Assembly: GCA_012103075.1 (NCBI GenBank)
Contig: JAAVLQ010000002.1
Location: 1,414,001 to 1,478,000, forward strand
Origin: Brucella cytisi
GTDB lineage: Bacteria; Pseudomonadota; Alphaproteobacteria; Rhizobiales; Rhizobiaceae
Length of the DNA: 64,000 nt
Direction: 5' to 3'
Shown piece by piece: positions 38,884 to 48,840 of the stretch. Every line of letters begins with the position of its first letter. Within the stretch, counting starts at the first letter, position 1. The notes under the pieces were generated by a model, which searched no databases, was not told the origin of the DNA, and saw nothing but the letters and a program-made list of their open reading frames with translations. A program made the position numbers and the translations under genes.

Positions 38884-39195
38884 TGCCCACAATCTAAAAT
38901 TTTTTAAATTAATTCCGTATCTTAAATCTAAATCAGGATACTTTTTGGCTTTTTCCATGTCGCGTTTAGCGGCAACCAGCTTTCAGTTCCGAGCTTATAA
39001 TATCATAAACGGCTTTAAGGGCTCGCAGAACGGGACATGTACCGGATCGAACATTACAAAAAGTTCAGGCTCCACTCTTGAACTCGGCAAAAACATACAC
39101 ATTTGAAGAAATGCAGCGCCGGGCCCCTCTGGTCATGGCTACCGCTATGGCGATGTCGGGGCTGCTCCACTTGTTCAAATGGAGATGGTCCGGCG
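38884..39195. other. intergenic region upstream of the TerC gene
   Basis: No gene is supported. The stretch 39000-39195 is GC-richer and may contain the promoter and leader of the TerC gene. I looked for a yybP-ykoY manganese riboswitch, which often precedes terC-like genes, and could not convince myself of one. Confidence 0.4.
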
Positions 39196-40214
39196 ATGGA
39201 TTCGCTTTTTGTAGCCCTTTCGGGCGATTTTCTTGGCACACCTGTATATTTCTGGGCAGCATTTATTGTCGTTGTCGTCGGTTTACTTGTCTTCGACCTC
39301 GGCATTCTCCATCGTGACGAACACGAGATCGAAGCCAAGGAAAGCCTCCTGCTCTATGGTTTTATGTCTTGATCGCCTTGGCGTTCGGTGGTTGGGTTTG
39401 GTGGCAACGCGGCGCAGAATCCGGTCTGGAATTTTATACCGGTTATCTCATTGAGCAGAGCCCCGGCGATGGACAACATGTTTGTTATCGCAACGATCTT
39501 CGGCTTTCTTGGCATTCCCCGTCTTTACCAGCACCGTGTTTTGTTCTGGGGCATTCTGGGCGTTATTGCCTTCCGGGCAATCCTGATTGGACTCGGTGCC
39601 GCCCTTGTGCACGAGTTCAACTGGATCCTGTTCCTCTTTGGCGCTTTTCTCGTTTTCACCGGCTTCAAGATGTTCGGCCATCAGGACGAAACGCCCGACA
39701 TCGAGCAGAACGCTGTCTTCAAGTTCCTTCGTCGCCGGTTCAATATCACCCGCGAATTGCATGGTCGCAACTTCACGGTCAAACAGCCACATCCCAAAAC
39801 CGGCAAGATGGTCACCGGCTGACCCCTCTGGCGGTTGCGCTCATCATGGTGGAAACTGTCGATCTGATCTTTGCAGTCGACTCTGTCCCCGCCGTCTTCG
39901 CAGTCACTCAGGACACGTTTATCGTCTACACTTCGAACATCTTTGCCGTTCTGGGCTTGCGGGCGCTCTATTTCGCGCTGGCTGCGGCGATGAACCGGTT
40001 CCGCTATCTACAGGTTTCGCTTGCTATTATTCTCGTGCTGATCGGCATCAAGATTTTCCTCGTACCGCTGGGCGTTCACATCAACACGCTGCTGTCGCTT
40101 GTCGTAACGCTGGCTATCCTCGCAAGCGGTGTGCTTTATTCGCTGTATAAAACCCGTAACGAACCGGACATGTGCGTCGAGGACCTCGCCAAGCAGCAAC
40201 ATACAGAGAACTGA
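39196..40214 (+). CDS. TerC family membrane protein (three frameshifts)
   Basis: Inner-membrane protein of about 339 residues, Alx/TerC type, related to manganese export and tellurite-resistance genes. MDSLFVALSGDFLG starts the protein; helices contain FIVVVVGLLVFDLGILHR with the conserved acidic residue, AMDNMFVIATIF, and the strongly conserved segment VDLIFAVDSVPAVFAVTQD followed by FIVYTSNIFAVLGLRALYF. The frame breaks near 39365, 39455 and 39825. It is the first ordinary chromosomal gene to the right of the island. Confidence 0.9.
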
Positions 40215-40234
40215 TTGAAAGCAGTTTTGATAAC

Positions 40235-40265
40235 AAAGGGTCGGCCATATGTGCCGACCTTTTTC
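40235..40265 (+). terminator. Rho-independent terminator after the TerC gene
   Basis: GGTCGGC and GCCGACC pair around CATATGT and are followed by TTTTTC. Confidence 0.85.
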
Positions 40266-40423
40266 ATCTGATCGCAGTGTGATTTACTGAATACACTTTC
40301 TTCGCATACTAGGTCATATCGAGCCGAAAACACCATCCCTTTGGTGAAGCTGCATCTCAACTCACAGGTGATATACTAAGTTTCAATGGGCGATCATTCG
40401 AGAGCAATTCGCGGAAGGCGAAG

Positions 40424-41187
40424 TTGAATTCTTTATTGCTTGGCGCACTGGTGTTCTTCATCCTGATATTGGCGACTATGCTTGGCATGTTCGCTCGATC
40501 GCGCTTGCCCGAGCATCATCTCAACTCTGAGTCCAAGGATGTCATACGCCTTGCCACCGCTGTTGTCGGAACACTTTCCGCTCTCGCTCTCGGACTTCTG
40601 ATTGCTTCGGCAAAATCCGATTATGACAATGCGCAAGCCGAGATGAAGACATCAGCAGCCCGTATTGTTCTCTGGACCGGATCATGGCCCGCTATGGTCT
40701 TGAAACGGAGCGTCCACGTGCCGTACTCAAGCAAATAATCCAGAAACGTCTCGATCGGGCATGGAATGCCGAGCGAGCCGATGAACTGTCTAATGGAGCT
40801 TTGCCGGAGTTCAAGGATATTGAGGATATTCAGGACAGTCTGCGCGCTTTGAACCCGAAGGACGCCGCGCAAGGCTCTCTCCAAACACGCGCGCTTGAAG
40901 TCAGCGGCATGATTGCAGAAGGTCACTGGCAATTGGTGGAAACGACAGATGAAGGGCTGCCTGTCCCATTTCTCATCGTGCTGATTTCATGGCTGGCACT
41001 TTTATTCGCAACTTTTGGTCTACAGGCCCCGCTAAACAGCACTGTCATACTGATAATAATCGTATGCTCATTGTCCGTTGCCGGCGCGATTTTCGTGATT
41101 TCGGATATGGCGAGCCCCTATGCCGGACTGATCCACATTTCCGAAACTCCACTTCGCACCGCACTGGATCGTCTCGGCGCACCATAA
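40424..41187 (+). CDS. DUF4239 family (bestrophin-like) membrane protein (one frameshift)
   Basis: About 254 residues with two N-terminal helices (LLGALVFFILILATMLGMF and TAVVGTLSALALGLLIAS), a long cytosolic helical region, and two C-terminal helices (LIVLISWLALLFATFGL and STVILIIIVCSLSVAGAIFVI). This is the DUF4239 architecture, distantly related to bestrophin channels; function unknown. The start appears to be TTG at 40424 behind GGAAGG at 40413-40418. The frame breaks near 40680. Confidence 0.75.
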
Positions 41188-41200
41188 TGAATTGTGTGCT

Positions 41201-43034
41201 CTACAACGCCACGAAGTGCTGCGGCGAAACCTCTCGATATTCGCGCAAAGGCACAACGAAATCCGCAGGACGGATTGGGCTCTTGAGTTCTCCCGTTTCG
41301 CTTGAAAGCTTCACCCGGCGTCGGTCAGGATCAGGAACCGGAACAGCCGCCATCAGCTTGCGTGTATAATCATGTTGAGGGTTCTCAAATACCGCCGATC
41401 TCGGTCCGATTTCTACGATCTCGCCCAGATACATGACGGCCACACGATGGCTTACACGCTCAACGACGGCCATATCGTGTGAAATGAACAGAAACGCCAG
41501 ATCGAGACTTTGTTGAAGATCGAGCATGAGATTGATGACCTGCGCCTTGATCGAGACGTCGAGCGCCGACACACTCTCATCTGCCACGATGACTTTAGGT
41601 TTCAAGGCAAGCGCGCGGGCGATACAGATACGCTGCCTTTGCCCGCCAGAGAATTCATGCGGATAGCGCTTTGCCATATCAGGCGTGAGGCCAACTTTCT
41701 CCAGCATGTCTGCAACAACATCCTTCGCGTCCCGCGCACTCCCCAGCCGGTGTTCAATGTAGGGTTCCGCAATCGCGGCACCCACTGTCATGCGCGGATT
41801 CAACGATGCATAGGGATCCTGAAAGATCATCTGAACCGACCGTCGCATCTCGCGCATAGCCTGTTTGTCGAGGGACAGAATGTTTCGGCCTTCAACCAGA
41901 ACTTCACCGGAATCCGGTTCGCTCAGCCGCATGATGGCACGGCCGGTCGTCGATTTCCCACACCCACTCTCACCAACCAGCGAAAGGGTTTCGCCCTTGC
42001 GAAGATCGAAGGACACGTTTTCCACGGCATGAACACGCCCGCTCAAGCGAGACATAAAGCCCGAATAAATCTCGAAGCGCTTGGTAAGGCCTTTCACTTC
42101 CAACACGGGTACATCGATCTTGTCGACCGTATCCGCCACCTCAACCGGCTTTTCCGAAAGGCCCGTCGCATTGTCTACTATCGGAAACCGGAGAGGGCGT
42201 TGATAGCCCTGCATTGAACCCAGCACAGGAACCGCCGACAAAAGTGCTCGCGTATAGGGATGCTGGCTCTGCCGGAAAATATCGGCGGTCTGCCCTGTCT
42301 CGACCTGCTTTCCCCGAAACATGACGACTGTACGGTCGGATATTTCGGCCACGACGCCCATGTCATGTGTGATGAAAAGAACAGACGTGCCCTCTTCTTC
42401 CTGCAAAGTTTTGATCAGATCGAGTATCTGGCCCTGAATGGTTACATCCAACGCTGTCGTCGGTTCGTCGGCGATCAGCAGTTTAGGTCTCGACGCCAGA
42501 GCCATTGCAATCATGACACGCTGACGCATACCGCCCGAAAAGCGATGCGGATATTCATCGAAGCGGGATGCTGCGGACGGAATGCGGACCTTTTCAAGCA
42601 AGCGGATCGTTTCAGCCCGCGCATCTGCTTTCGACATTTGCGAATGGCAAAGCAACGCTTCCGAAATCTGGTCCCCGATTGTGAAGAGCGGATTGAGGCT
42701 GGTCATCGGTTCCTGAAAGATCATGGCGATTTCGTTGCCACGTATCCGGCGCATGCCCTCTTCCGGGAGCGTCAGAAGCTCCTGATCCCCCAACCTGATA
42801 CTGCCCGCGATGCGGCTCGTGTCCTTTTGCAGAAGGCGCATGATCGACAGCGAGGTGACACTCTTGCCTGAGCCGGATTCCCGACTATTGCCACGGTTTC
42901 CCGTGGTGGACATCGAATGAAACGCCATCGACAACCGGCTTCCGTGCACCATCGACCAGAAAGGAGGTGGTCAGTCCTTGAACGGATAAAACAGGTTCGT
43001 GTTTTCCAACCGTCGCAATTTTCTCAGACATCAT
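41201..43034 (-). CDS. peptide-type ABC transporter ATPase, two fused nucleotide-binding domains (one frameshift)
   Basis: GsiA-like fusion of the OppD and OppF classes, about 611 residues. The first domain has Walker A GESGSGKS, signature FSGGMRQR and Walker [13 protein letters not shown]; the second has [17 protein letters not shown] and [12 protein letters not shown], where Ser replaces the usual Pro. It energises import by the DppB/DppC-like permeases at 46956-48769. The uninterrupted frame starts at 42952, but [20 protein letters not shown] upstream in another frame is the natural N-terminus, with the break near 42895. It follows the PLP enzyme gene by 35 bases. Confidence 0.9.
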
Positions 43035-43069
43035 GATGTTCCTCCGCTTTACTCAGTCTCTGCCGATCA

Positions 43070-44266
43070 TCAATCCGGCCAACGCAGCAGCCCGTCAAAG
43101 CGATGTCTGCTGCGGTCCTCAAAGGGAGTGGCGATAATCTCGTTCGATGTCCGGGCTTTATCGAGTTCTTCACCCAAACGCTGTGCAACGACGGTCTCCT
43201 GACCGGGATGAAGATTGCAGGGATCGAGATAGAAATAGTTGTGCTCTACCTCATGGTCACGAGTGATGATCGGCGGATTCCCTCGCGCAAGAGCGGTTAC
43301 CAAATCCCGTGCCGTGATGTGAGCGTCAGCAGCCGATACAATCACTCGCAGGCGGTCGAGCGGATTGTTGGTCGGATCCGGTTCGATGAGAGCCGCGATA
43401 CCGGGACGGCCATCCAGCGTCTTCTTCCACAGTTCCGTGTACCCGGTCTCCCTCTCGCGAATTCCGGCATGGTCACGCTGTTCCCACGCTTCCAATGCAG
43501 CCATGGCGCCGTAAATGCTCTCTTTGCCAACTTTCATGCCGCGCCCGATGCCGAGATTTTGCAGGAAAGCATTGCGGACGAGCTCCTTCTTGCCTGCAAC
43601 AATGCCGGAGGTCGGACCGCCCAGAAACTTGTGTCCCGAATAGATTGCAATGTCGGCGCCCTTTTCCAGAAACAACTTCAAGTCGTATTCAGAGGCAGCG
43701 TCAACTATCACGGGTACGCCCTTGGCATGTGCGATTTCGACAAACTCGCTGAGATGTAGAAGGCCGTAGTCCACGACATGATGCGATACGACATAAACCG
43801 CCGCAGCCGTCTTTTCGGTAATCGCATTTTCCATATGATAGCGATGAGTTGACGTTGCCTGTCCGATGAGGACGACCTTGCCTCCCGCAAGCCGGATTGC
43901 CTGATCGACCGGAGCGCCGTAGCTGACCACGTGACCGGTCTGCACCAGAACTTCATACTTTTCCGGCGTAGTGTCCGGCAGTCTTTCGATTGCAAGAAGG
44001 TTGTTGTCCGTCATTGCACCGGCAACAGCAAGCGTAATGCCCGATGAGCAGGACGCCGTGACGAAGCCAGCCTCGCCGCCTGTCAATCGCGCAATAACTT
44101 CACTTGCCTTGCGCTGGAGATCATTGACCTCGACGAATTGCGGCAGGATGGCCGCCATTGCCTCTACTGCCTCAGGCACAACGATAGATGCGCCGAGCGA
44201 TGTCATCGTACCGGAAACATTGATGACCGGTCGAAGCCCGATCTTGCGGCGGATATCATCGGTCAT
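43070..44266 (-). CDS. SelA-like PLP-dependent enzyme (selA_rel group)
   Basis: An intact 398-residue fold-type I enzyme resembling the L-seryl-tRNA selenium transferase-related group, which includes D-glucosaminate-6-phosphate ammonia-lyase. [18 protein letters not shown] begins the chain, [18 protein letters not shown] binds the cofactor phosphate, VIVDAAS gives the Asp that holds the pyridine N, and [13 protein letters not shown] contains the Schiff-base Lys. The likely chemistry is alpha,beta-elimination of ammonia or water from an amino acid or amino-sugar acid. It is divergent from the IclR gene and co-directional with the ATPase. Confidence 0.87.
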   Translation of the reverse strand: MTDDIRRKIGLRPVINVSGTMTSLGASIVVPEAVEAMAAILPQFVEVNDLQRKASEVIARLTGGEAGFVTASCSSGITLAVAGAMTDNNLLAIERLPDTTPEKYEVLVQTGHVVSYGAPVDQAIRLAGGKVVLIGQATSTHRYHMENAITEKTAAAVYVVSHHVVDYGLLHLSEFVEIAHAKGVPVIVDAASEYDLKLFLEKGADIAIYSGHKFLGGPTSGIVAGKKELVRNAFLQNLGIGRGMKVGKESIYGAMAALEAWEQRDHAGIRERETGYTELWKKTLDGRPGIAALIEPDPTNNPLDRLRVIVSAADAHITARDLVTALARGNPPIITRDHEVEHNYFYLDPCNLHPGQETVVAQRLGEELDKARTSNEIIATPFEDRSRHRFDGLLRWPD

Positions 44267-44316
44267 TTCAATTCTCCCATTTCTTTTGCTGTCTCAGGCA
44301 TCGACATTTATGCCAT

Positions 44317-44328
44317 AATAATGTAATA
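44317..44328. promoter_or_regulatory. possible IclR-type operator in the IclR/PLP-enzyme promoter region
   Basis: AATAATGTAATA occurs here and a near copy, AATTATGTTATA (10 of 12 matches), occurs at 50398-50409 upstream of the substrate-binding protein gene of the same cluster. Both sites lie in promoter positions of units that should be controlled by the cluster's IclR protein. The sequences are AT-rich, so coincidence cannot be excluded. Confidence 0.35.
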
Positions 44329-44357
44329 ACTTCTCGAATTCTACACGGAGCACTTGA

Positions 44358-45185
44358 TTGAAAGTATCGTCAGCCGCCATTCCTGCCGAAACGTCACCTG
44401 CGGACGACACAGAAACAAAGTCGACACGCCGCTCGCGTGTGAGCGGCATAGACCGTGCGTTGCAGGTGATTGATTATCTTTATGAAACCGGTGCTCCAGC
44501 CGGTCCTTATGCGATTGCAAAAGCGATCAAGGCGCCGTTGTCGACGGTCTATGTGACCATCGATGATCTCGTTGAAAAGAATATGCTCGCCCGCAATGCG
44601 GATGGCGCAATCTGGCTCGGTGCGCGGCTCTATCACTATGGTCTTGCCTATGCGCGCTCGCTTGATTTCATGAGCGTCGCCACGCACGAAATGCATGATC
44701 TCTGCCGCGAAGCGAACGAAGCGGTGCAGTTGTGCGGCCGAGACGGAGATCATATGCTCGTTCTGGCCATGGCGGACGGACCAAGCCCGTTTCAGGTTGC
44801 CTCGCGTGTCGGCACAAGAGTACCCTTGAACTGGACCGCGTCCGGACGCTTGCTGGTCGGTCATTTGGCTGCGAATGAACGGATCGAGCTTTTCAAGCGT
44901 TGCGCCCGGACTTCTCCCACTGGTCGGGCCGAGATCGACGCCACAAGTCTTTCGGAGGCTGCGGCGAAAGCCTTTGATGAGCGACTCTCGATCCAGATTG
45001 CGGAATCCGATTACGCGGTTGCCTGTATTGCTTCCCCGATCTGCGATCGCGATGGACAATGCGTTGCAACGATCTCCATCGTGCTCCCGGAGCAGAAAGT
45101 GCTTTCCGACGAAGGCCGCTACACCAGTCAGGTGCGCGCTTCGGCAGCAAAGATCGAAAAGCTGATGGGCTGGCGCAATCATTGA
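44358..45185 (+). CDS. IclR family transcriptional regulator
   Basis: An intact 275-residue protein. The N-terminal winged HTH (GIDRALQVIDYLYETGAPAG, then IAKAIKAPLSTVYVTIDDLVEK) and the C-terminal effector domain (VASRVGTRVPLNWTASGRLLVGHL) define the family. The start is TTG at 44358 behind GGAG (44347-44350). It lies within the transporter/PLP enzyme cluster, divergent from the PLP gene and convergent with RidA, and probably controls both arms. Confidence 0.9.
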   Translation: MKVSSAAIPAETSPADDTETKSTRRSRVSGIDRALQVIDYLYETGAPAGPYAIAKAIKAPLSTVYVTIDDLVEKNMLARNADGAIWLGARLYHYGLAYARSLDFMSVATHEMHDLCREANEAVQLCGRDGDHMLVLAMADGPSPFQVASRVGTRVPLNWTASGRLLVGHLAANERIELFKRCARTSPTGRAEIDATSLSEAAAKAFDERLSIQIAESDYAVACIASPICDRDGQCVATISIVLPEQKVLSDEGRYTSQVRASAAKIEKLMGWRNH

Positions 45186-45192
45186 CGCTGTC

Positions 45193-45699
45193 CTAGTCGT
45201 TCAGGGCGACGATCGCTTCGATTTCAACCGTGATATTGCCCGGCAAGGAACCGAAGCCGACGGCTGAACGCGCATGTTGGCCGGCAGCGCCAAATACTTC
45301 GATGAAAAGATCCGAGCAGCCATTGATGACGTTGGGGTGCAGTTCGAAATCTGGCACGGCATTGACCATACCCAATAGCTTCACGACACGCTTTACACGG
45401 GAAAGGTCGCCAAGTGCCTCGTGCATGACGGCCAGCAAATTGATACCCGTCAGACGGGCATCCTGATAAGCCTGATCCACGCCAATGTCGCCACCAACTT
45501 TTCCCGCGCGCAAATGTCCGCTCTCTTCCCGCGGCCCCTGCCCGGAAAGATAGAGGATATTGCCTTCCCGAACATGCGTGACAAAATTCGCGATAGGCGG
45601 CGGCGGCGGCGGCAAAGTTATGCCAAGTGAAGCCAGCCTGTCATAGGGGAATGCTGTACTTCGGTTGTTTGGGGAGAATGAGACACGAATTTTCCTCAT
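45193..45699 (-). CDS. RidA family (YjgF/YER057c/UK114) protein
   Basis: RidA proteins hydrolyse reactive enamine/imine intermediates released by PLP enzymes. The frame gives 168 residues; the domain from YDRLASLGITLPPPPPPIAN to the end has the features of the longer TdcF-like group: YLSGQGP, GDIGVDQAYQDARLTGINLLAV, and GSLPGNITVEIEAIVAL with the conserved Glu. The first 18 residues (MRKIRVSFSPNNRSTAF) look atypical, so an upstream indel may give a false N-terminus. It follows the amidohydrolase gene by about 50 bases, fitting a pathway with a PLP lyase. Confidence 0.85.
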   Translation of the reverse strand: MRKIRVSFSPNNRSTAFPYDRLASLGITLPPPPPPIANFVTHVREGNILYLSGQGPREESGHLRAGKVGGDIGVDQAYQDARLTGINLLAVMHEALGDLSRVKRVVKLLGMVNAVPDFELHPNVINGCSDLFIEVFGAAGQHARSAVGFGSLPGNITVEIEAIVALND

Positions 45700-45747
45700 T
45701 ATTTCGTCACGGGACGTTCCCGCAAATTCAATGCTGCGCCGACAGTT

Positions 45748-46954
45748 TCAGCGCCACGAATAGCCATGGCTATGGCGAACGAGTTTGCGCGCACGTGGTA
45801 TGTAGCGGCTGGCCGTAATGGCCTCGGCACCGATGACTGCGTAGCGGGGTTCAAACAGCCTGTTCAGACGAGACACATCACCATTGGAATCCGTCGCTTC
45901 CAAGTCCGCATCAACCAGATCAAAGATCGTGAAATCAGCACGCTGGCCAACCGCCAGTCGATTTTCCATCGAGAGATTGATCACCGACGCCGGATTATGC
46001 GTGACGGCTTCAATGACATTTTCAAACGACATGTTGGCCGACAGTAGTTTGGACATGGTTGTCGCCAGATCCCAGACGGGGAAGTTCATCGAATGGCCGT
46101 GTAGGTCCGTCGAGATTGAAAATGGAAGGAGACCCCGTTCAATTGCCGCTTCAGCGACCTTGAACGAGAGGATGCCCCGCCATGGCCGATGTCCAGCCGG
46201 ATGCCCTCGCCTGCGCAGCGTTCCGCGAGATTGAACAGATCTTCGTCTTCCATGATGCTGGAGCCGGATTTGCCGTTGAAGCAATGCGTGACCACATCGC
46301 CGGGGCCGAGGATTTCCAGAACTTCGTCGTAGAGCGCAGGCGGCTCGCCCACATGCACCATCATGGGCACTTTGAGTATCTTGGCTATCTTCTTGCCAAG
46401 CTTGACCGGCGTAACGCCCCATGATCCGGTTATGACGTGGCTGGCTCGGACCTTGATCCCGACAATATGCTCGCTGTTGGCCGCGTAGCATTCGAGAATA
46501 CGATCAAGATCAATATCCTTGATATCCCGCAATTCCGGAACCCGGTTGCAGGCGACAAGACCGATGGAACCGAGGTTGAGGAACGCCTTGATCCGCTCCT
46601 TGGCCGGTTCGATGATATATTCCCGGAATCCATGGAAATTGGCCTCCCCGCTGAACCGGCATCGACGAGCGTCGTCACTCCTCGTTCAGCGCCGCACTCC
46701 GAAGGGCGTATCGAAATATCCGTACCGCCATGCCAGATGTGGACATGCAGGTCGACCCAACCCGGCGAGATCCGGGCTCCTTTGCTATCGACACGCTCCA
46801 CATCGGCTGGTGCGTTCAACGACTTGCCAATGGCACTTATATTGCCGTCTTTCCCGACCAGAATATCGGTCACCGTATCGGAATGTTCTGCACCGAAAGC
46901 TACCGGTTTGACATTGGTGATAAGAAGCGGCTTCGCCTGTTCACCGGAAATCAT
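45748..46954 (-). CDS. amidohydrolase/deacetylase, EF_0837-like (two frameshifts)
   Basis: A metal-dependent hydrolase of about 400 residues similar to dihydroorotase and N-acyl-amino-acid deacylases. GWVDLHVHIWHGG gives the HxH metal ligands; GIKVRASHVITG, MMVHVGEPP, VVTHCFNG, LDIGHG and SISTDLHGHS give further ligands and the catalytic Asp. Proteins of this group are often encoded beside the SelA-like PLP group found at 43070, as noted in TIGRFAM family descriptions. The frame breaks near 46645 and 46175. It starts within two bases of the upstream permease stop, so translation is coupled. Confidence 0.87.
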
Positions 46955-46955
46955 A

Positions 46956-47829
46956 TTACAAATCCCTTCGCAGTCTTGGATCGAGCATGTCGCGTAGTCC
47001 ATCCCCCACCATCTGGAGCGAGAGAACAGAAAGAATGATGGCGAAGCCGGGGAAGTAGGTCATCCAGTCGGCCTGACCGATATATTGGCGTCCTGCGGCA
47101 ATCATGGTTCCCCGGTTGGAATCTCGGGGCTAACGCCGAGACCGAGGAAGGAGAGAGCCCGCTTCGGCGAGCATTGCGCTCGCAAAAGGAAAGTGCACTG
47201 CACGATGATGGGTGAGATTAGATTTCTCAGCACGTGCCGCGTCATGATGTGGAATGTCGAAATTCCAAGCGATTGGGCTGCTTCGACATAGGGCAGCTCA
47301 CGGATCACCAGCGTTGAGGCGCGCACAATGCGCGCCAGCCTCGGTGCGTAAACAATAGACAGCGCAACGATGACCGTCGCCAGCGACGGGCCGAGCGCCG
47401 CGACCAGCGCAATGGCCAGCAGAATGTCGGGGAATGCCATCATCGCATCGATCAGGCGAGCGATCGGCGTATCCAGACGCTGAAAGAAGCCTGCGAGCAA
47501 TCCAAGCGTAACCCCTATGATCGCCGACAGGACAACGACCGCCGCCCCCACCATAAGTGACAGCCGTCCGGCATAGATCGTGCGTGAAAAGACATCGCGC
47601 CCGAACTCATCCGTACCGAACCAGAACATCTCGCTCGGTGGCTTGAGCCGGTTGATGATGGATAGCTTCGACGGTGAATAGGGCGCGATCCGGGGCGCCA
47701 GCAGCGCGAGGATAGCGAAGACGGCAAGCACAATAATGCCTACCGCCACCGTCTTGCGTTTGAACAGCCGGCGGATGAACAAAGCGCGTTCCGAAGGGGC
47801 TTTTGCGTGGTCGTAACAAAATCGGCCAT
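46956..47829 (-). CDS. peptide-type ABC permease, DppC class (several frameshifts)
   Basis: About 291 residues. The N-terminal region reads MADFVTTTQK then, after one restored A in the A run near 47805, APSERALFIRRLFKRK. WFGTDEFGRDVFSR is the hallmark of DppC/OppC proteins; the cytoplasmic EAA loop is seen at YVEAAQSLGISTFHIMTRHVL. The C-terminal part (GRQYIGQADWMTYFPGF ... MLDPRLRRDL) is read in another frame, with breaks near 47175 and 47110. The ATG overlaps the dppB-like stop by four bases. Confidence 0.87.
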
Positions 47830-48769
47830 CAGTAGCGAACTCTCGGATCTACGAACAGATAGAGCATGTCGATGATAAAATTGATCAGGACATATAGCCC
47901 CGCGATGACGAGCAGCGCGCCCTGAATTACCGGATAATCCCGTCGAAGGACCGCAGACACGACAAGATTGCCAACCCCCGGCAGGCCGAACACAGTCTCC
48001 GTCACCACAGCGCCGGAGATCAGAACAGCAGCAGTGAGACCGACGACAGTGAGGATAGGGATAAGCGCATTCTTCAATGCGTGCTTCATGATCACGCGCC
48101 GCTCGATCAACCCCTTTGCGCGCGCCGTGCGGATGTAATCGTCACCAAGAACATCAAGCATTGAGGCGCGCGTGAAACGCAGGATCAGAGCGGAGGAAAC
48201 CAGCCCCAGCGCGATGGCTGGCAGGATCAGATGGTACATTCGATCGATGAAGCTCGAACCCGGCCCACCATAGCCGGATACCGGAAACAGGTTCAGTCGG
48301 ACAGCAAAAACTGCATGAGGATGAGACCGAGCCAGAAGCTCGGTATGCTCGCTGCAAGCATAGCAACCGTTGTCGCCGCCTGATCGACAAAGGAACCGCG
48401 CCGATAAGCTGCATAAACTCCAACCGGCAGGGCAATGATGCAGGCAATCAGAAGCGAAAGAACGGTCAGAAAGAAGGTCGGCTCAGCCCGGTCGAGCAAT
48501 GCTGCACCAACCGGCATGTTGAGGAAGATCGACTGACCGAGATCGCCCTTCAGTAGCTGACCAATGTAGTAGAAGTATTGGATGATCAGCGACTGATCGA
48601 GTCCGAGTCGAGCACGCAGATCGGCAATGTCCTGCGCCGATGCGTCTGGCCCAAGCATGACGGCGGCAGGATCGCCGGGCGTCACACGAACGATCACGAA
48701 TACGATCGTTACGACCAGAAACATGACAACAGCCATGCCGACAAACCGCTGAAGGATGTAGCGCACCAT
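47829..48769 (-). CDS. peptide-type ABC permease, DppB class (one frameshift)
   Basis: About 314 residues with six helices. MVRYILQRFVGMAVVMFLV begins the protein, VRVTPGDPAA follows the first helix as in DppB/OppB, the EAA loop reads YIRTARAKGLIERRVIMKHAL, and the C-terminus ends in YLFVDPRVRY. The frame breaks near 48295. Together with the DppC-like permease it forms the membrane channel for the substrate bound by the 48841-50367 protein. Confidence 0.9.
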
Positions 48770-48799
48770 GCGATCAGATTCTCCAGATTGAACCATTCA

Positions 48800-48829
48800 G
48801 CGAATGCCGACCGGAAGGACGGCATTCGC
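48800..48829. promoter_or_regulatory. intercistronic hairpin between the binding-protein and permease genes
   Basis: GCGAATGCCG and CGGCATTCGC are exact complements around a 10-base loop. No T run follows. Such hairpins commonly protect the 3' end of the abundant binding-protein mRNA while allowing reduced readthrough into permease genes. Confidence 0.65.
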
Positions 48830-48840
48830 CTTGCCGGAAG

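Noticed and set aside
39050..39195. Possible yybP-ykoY manganese riboswitch before the TerC gene
   Set aside because: Some GC-rich complementary pieces occur, but the conserved loop sequences of the riboswitch could not be found.
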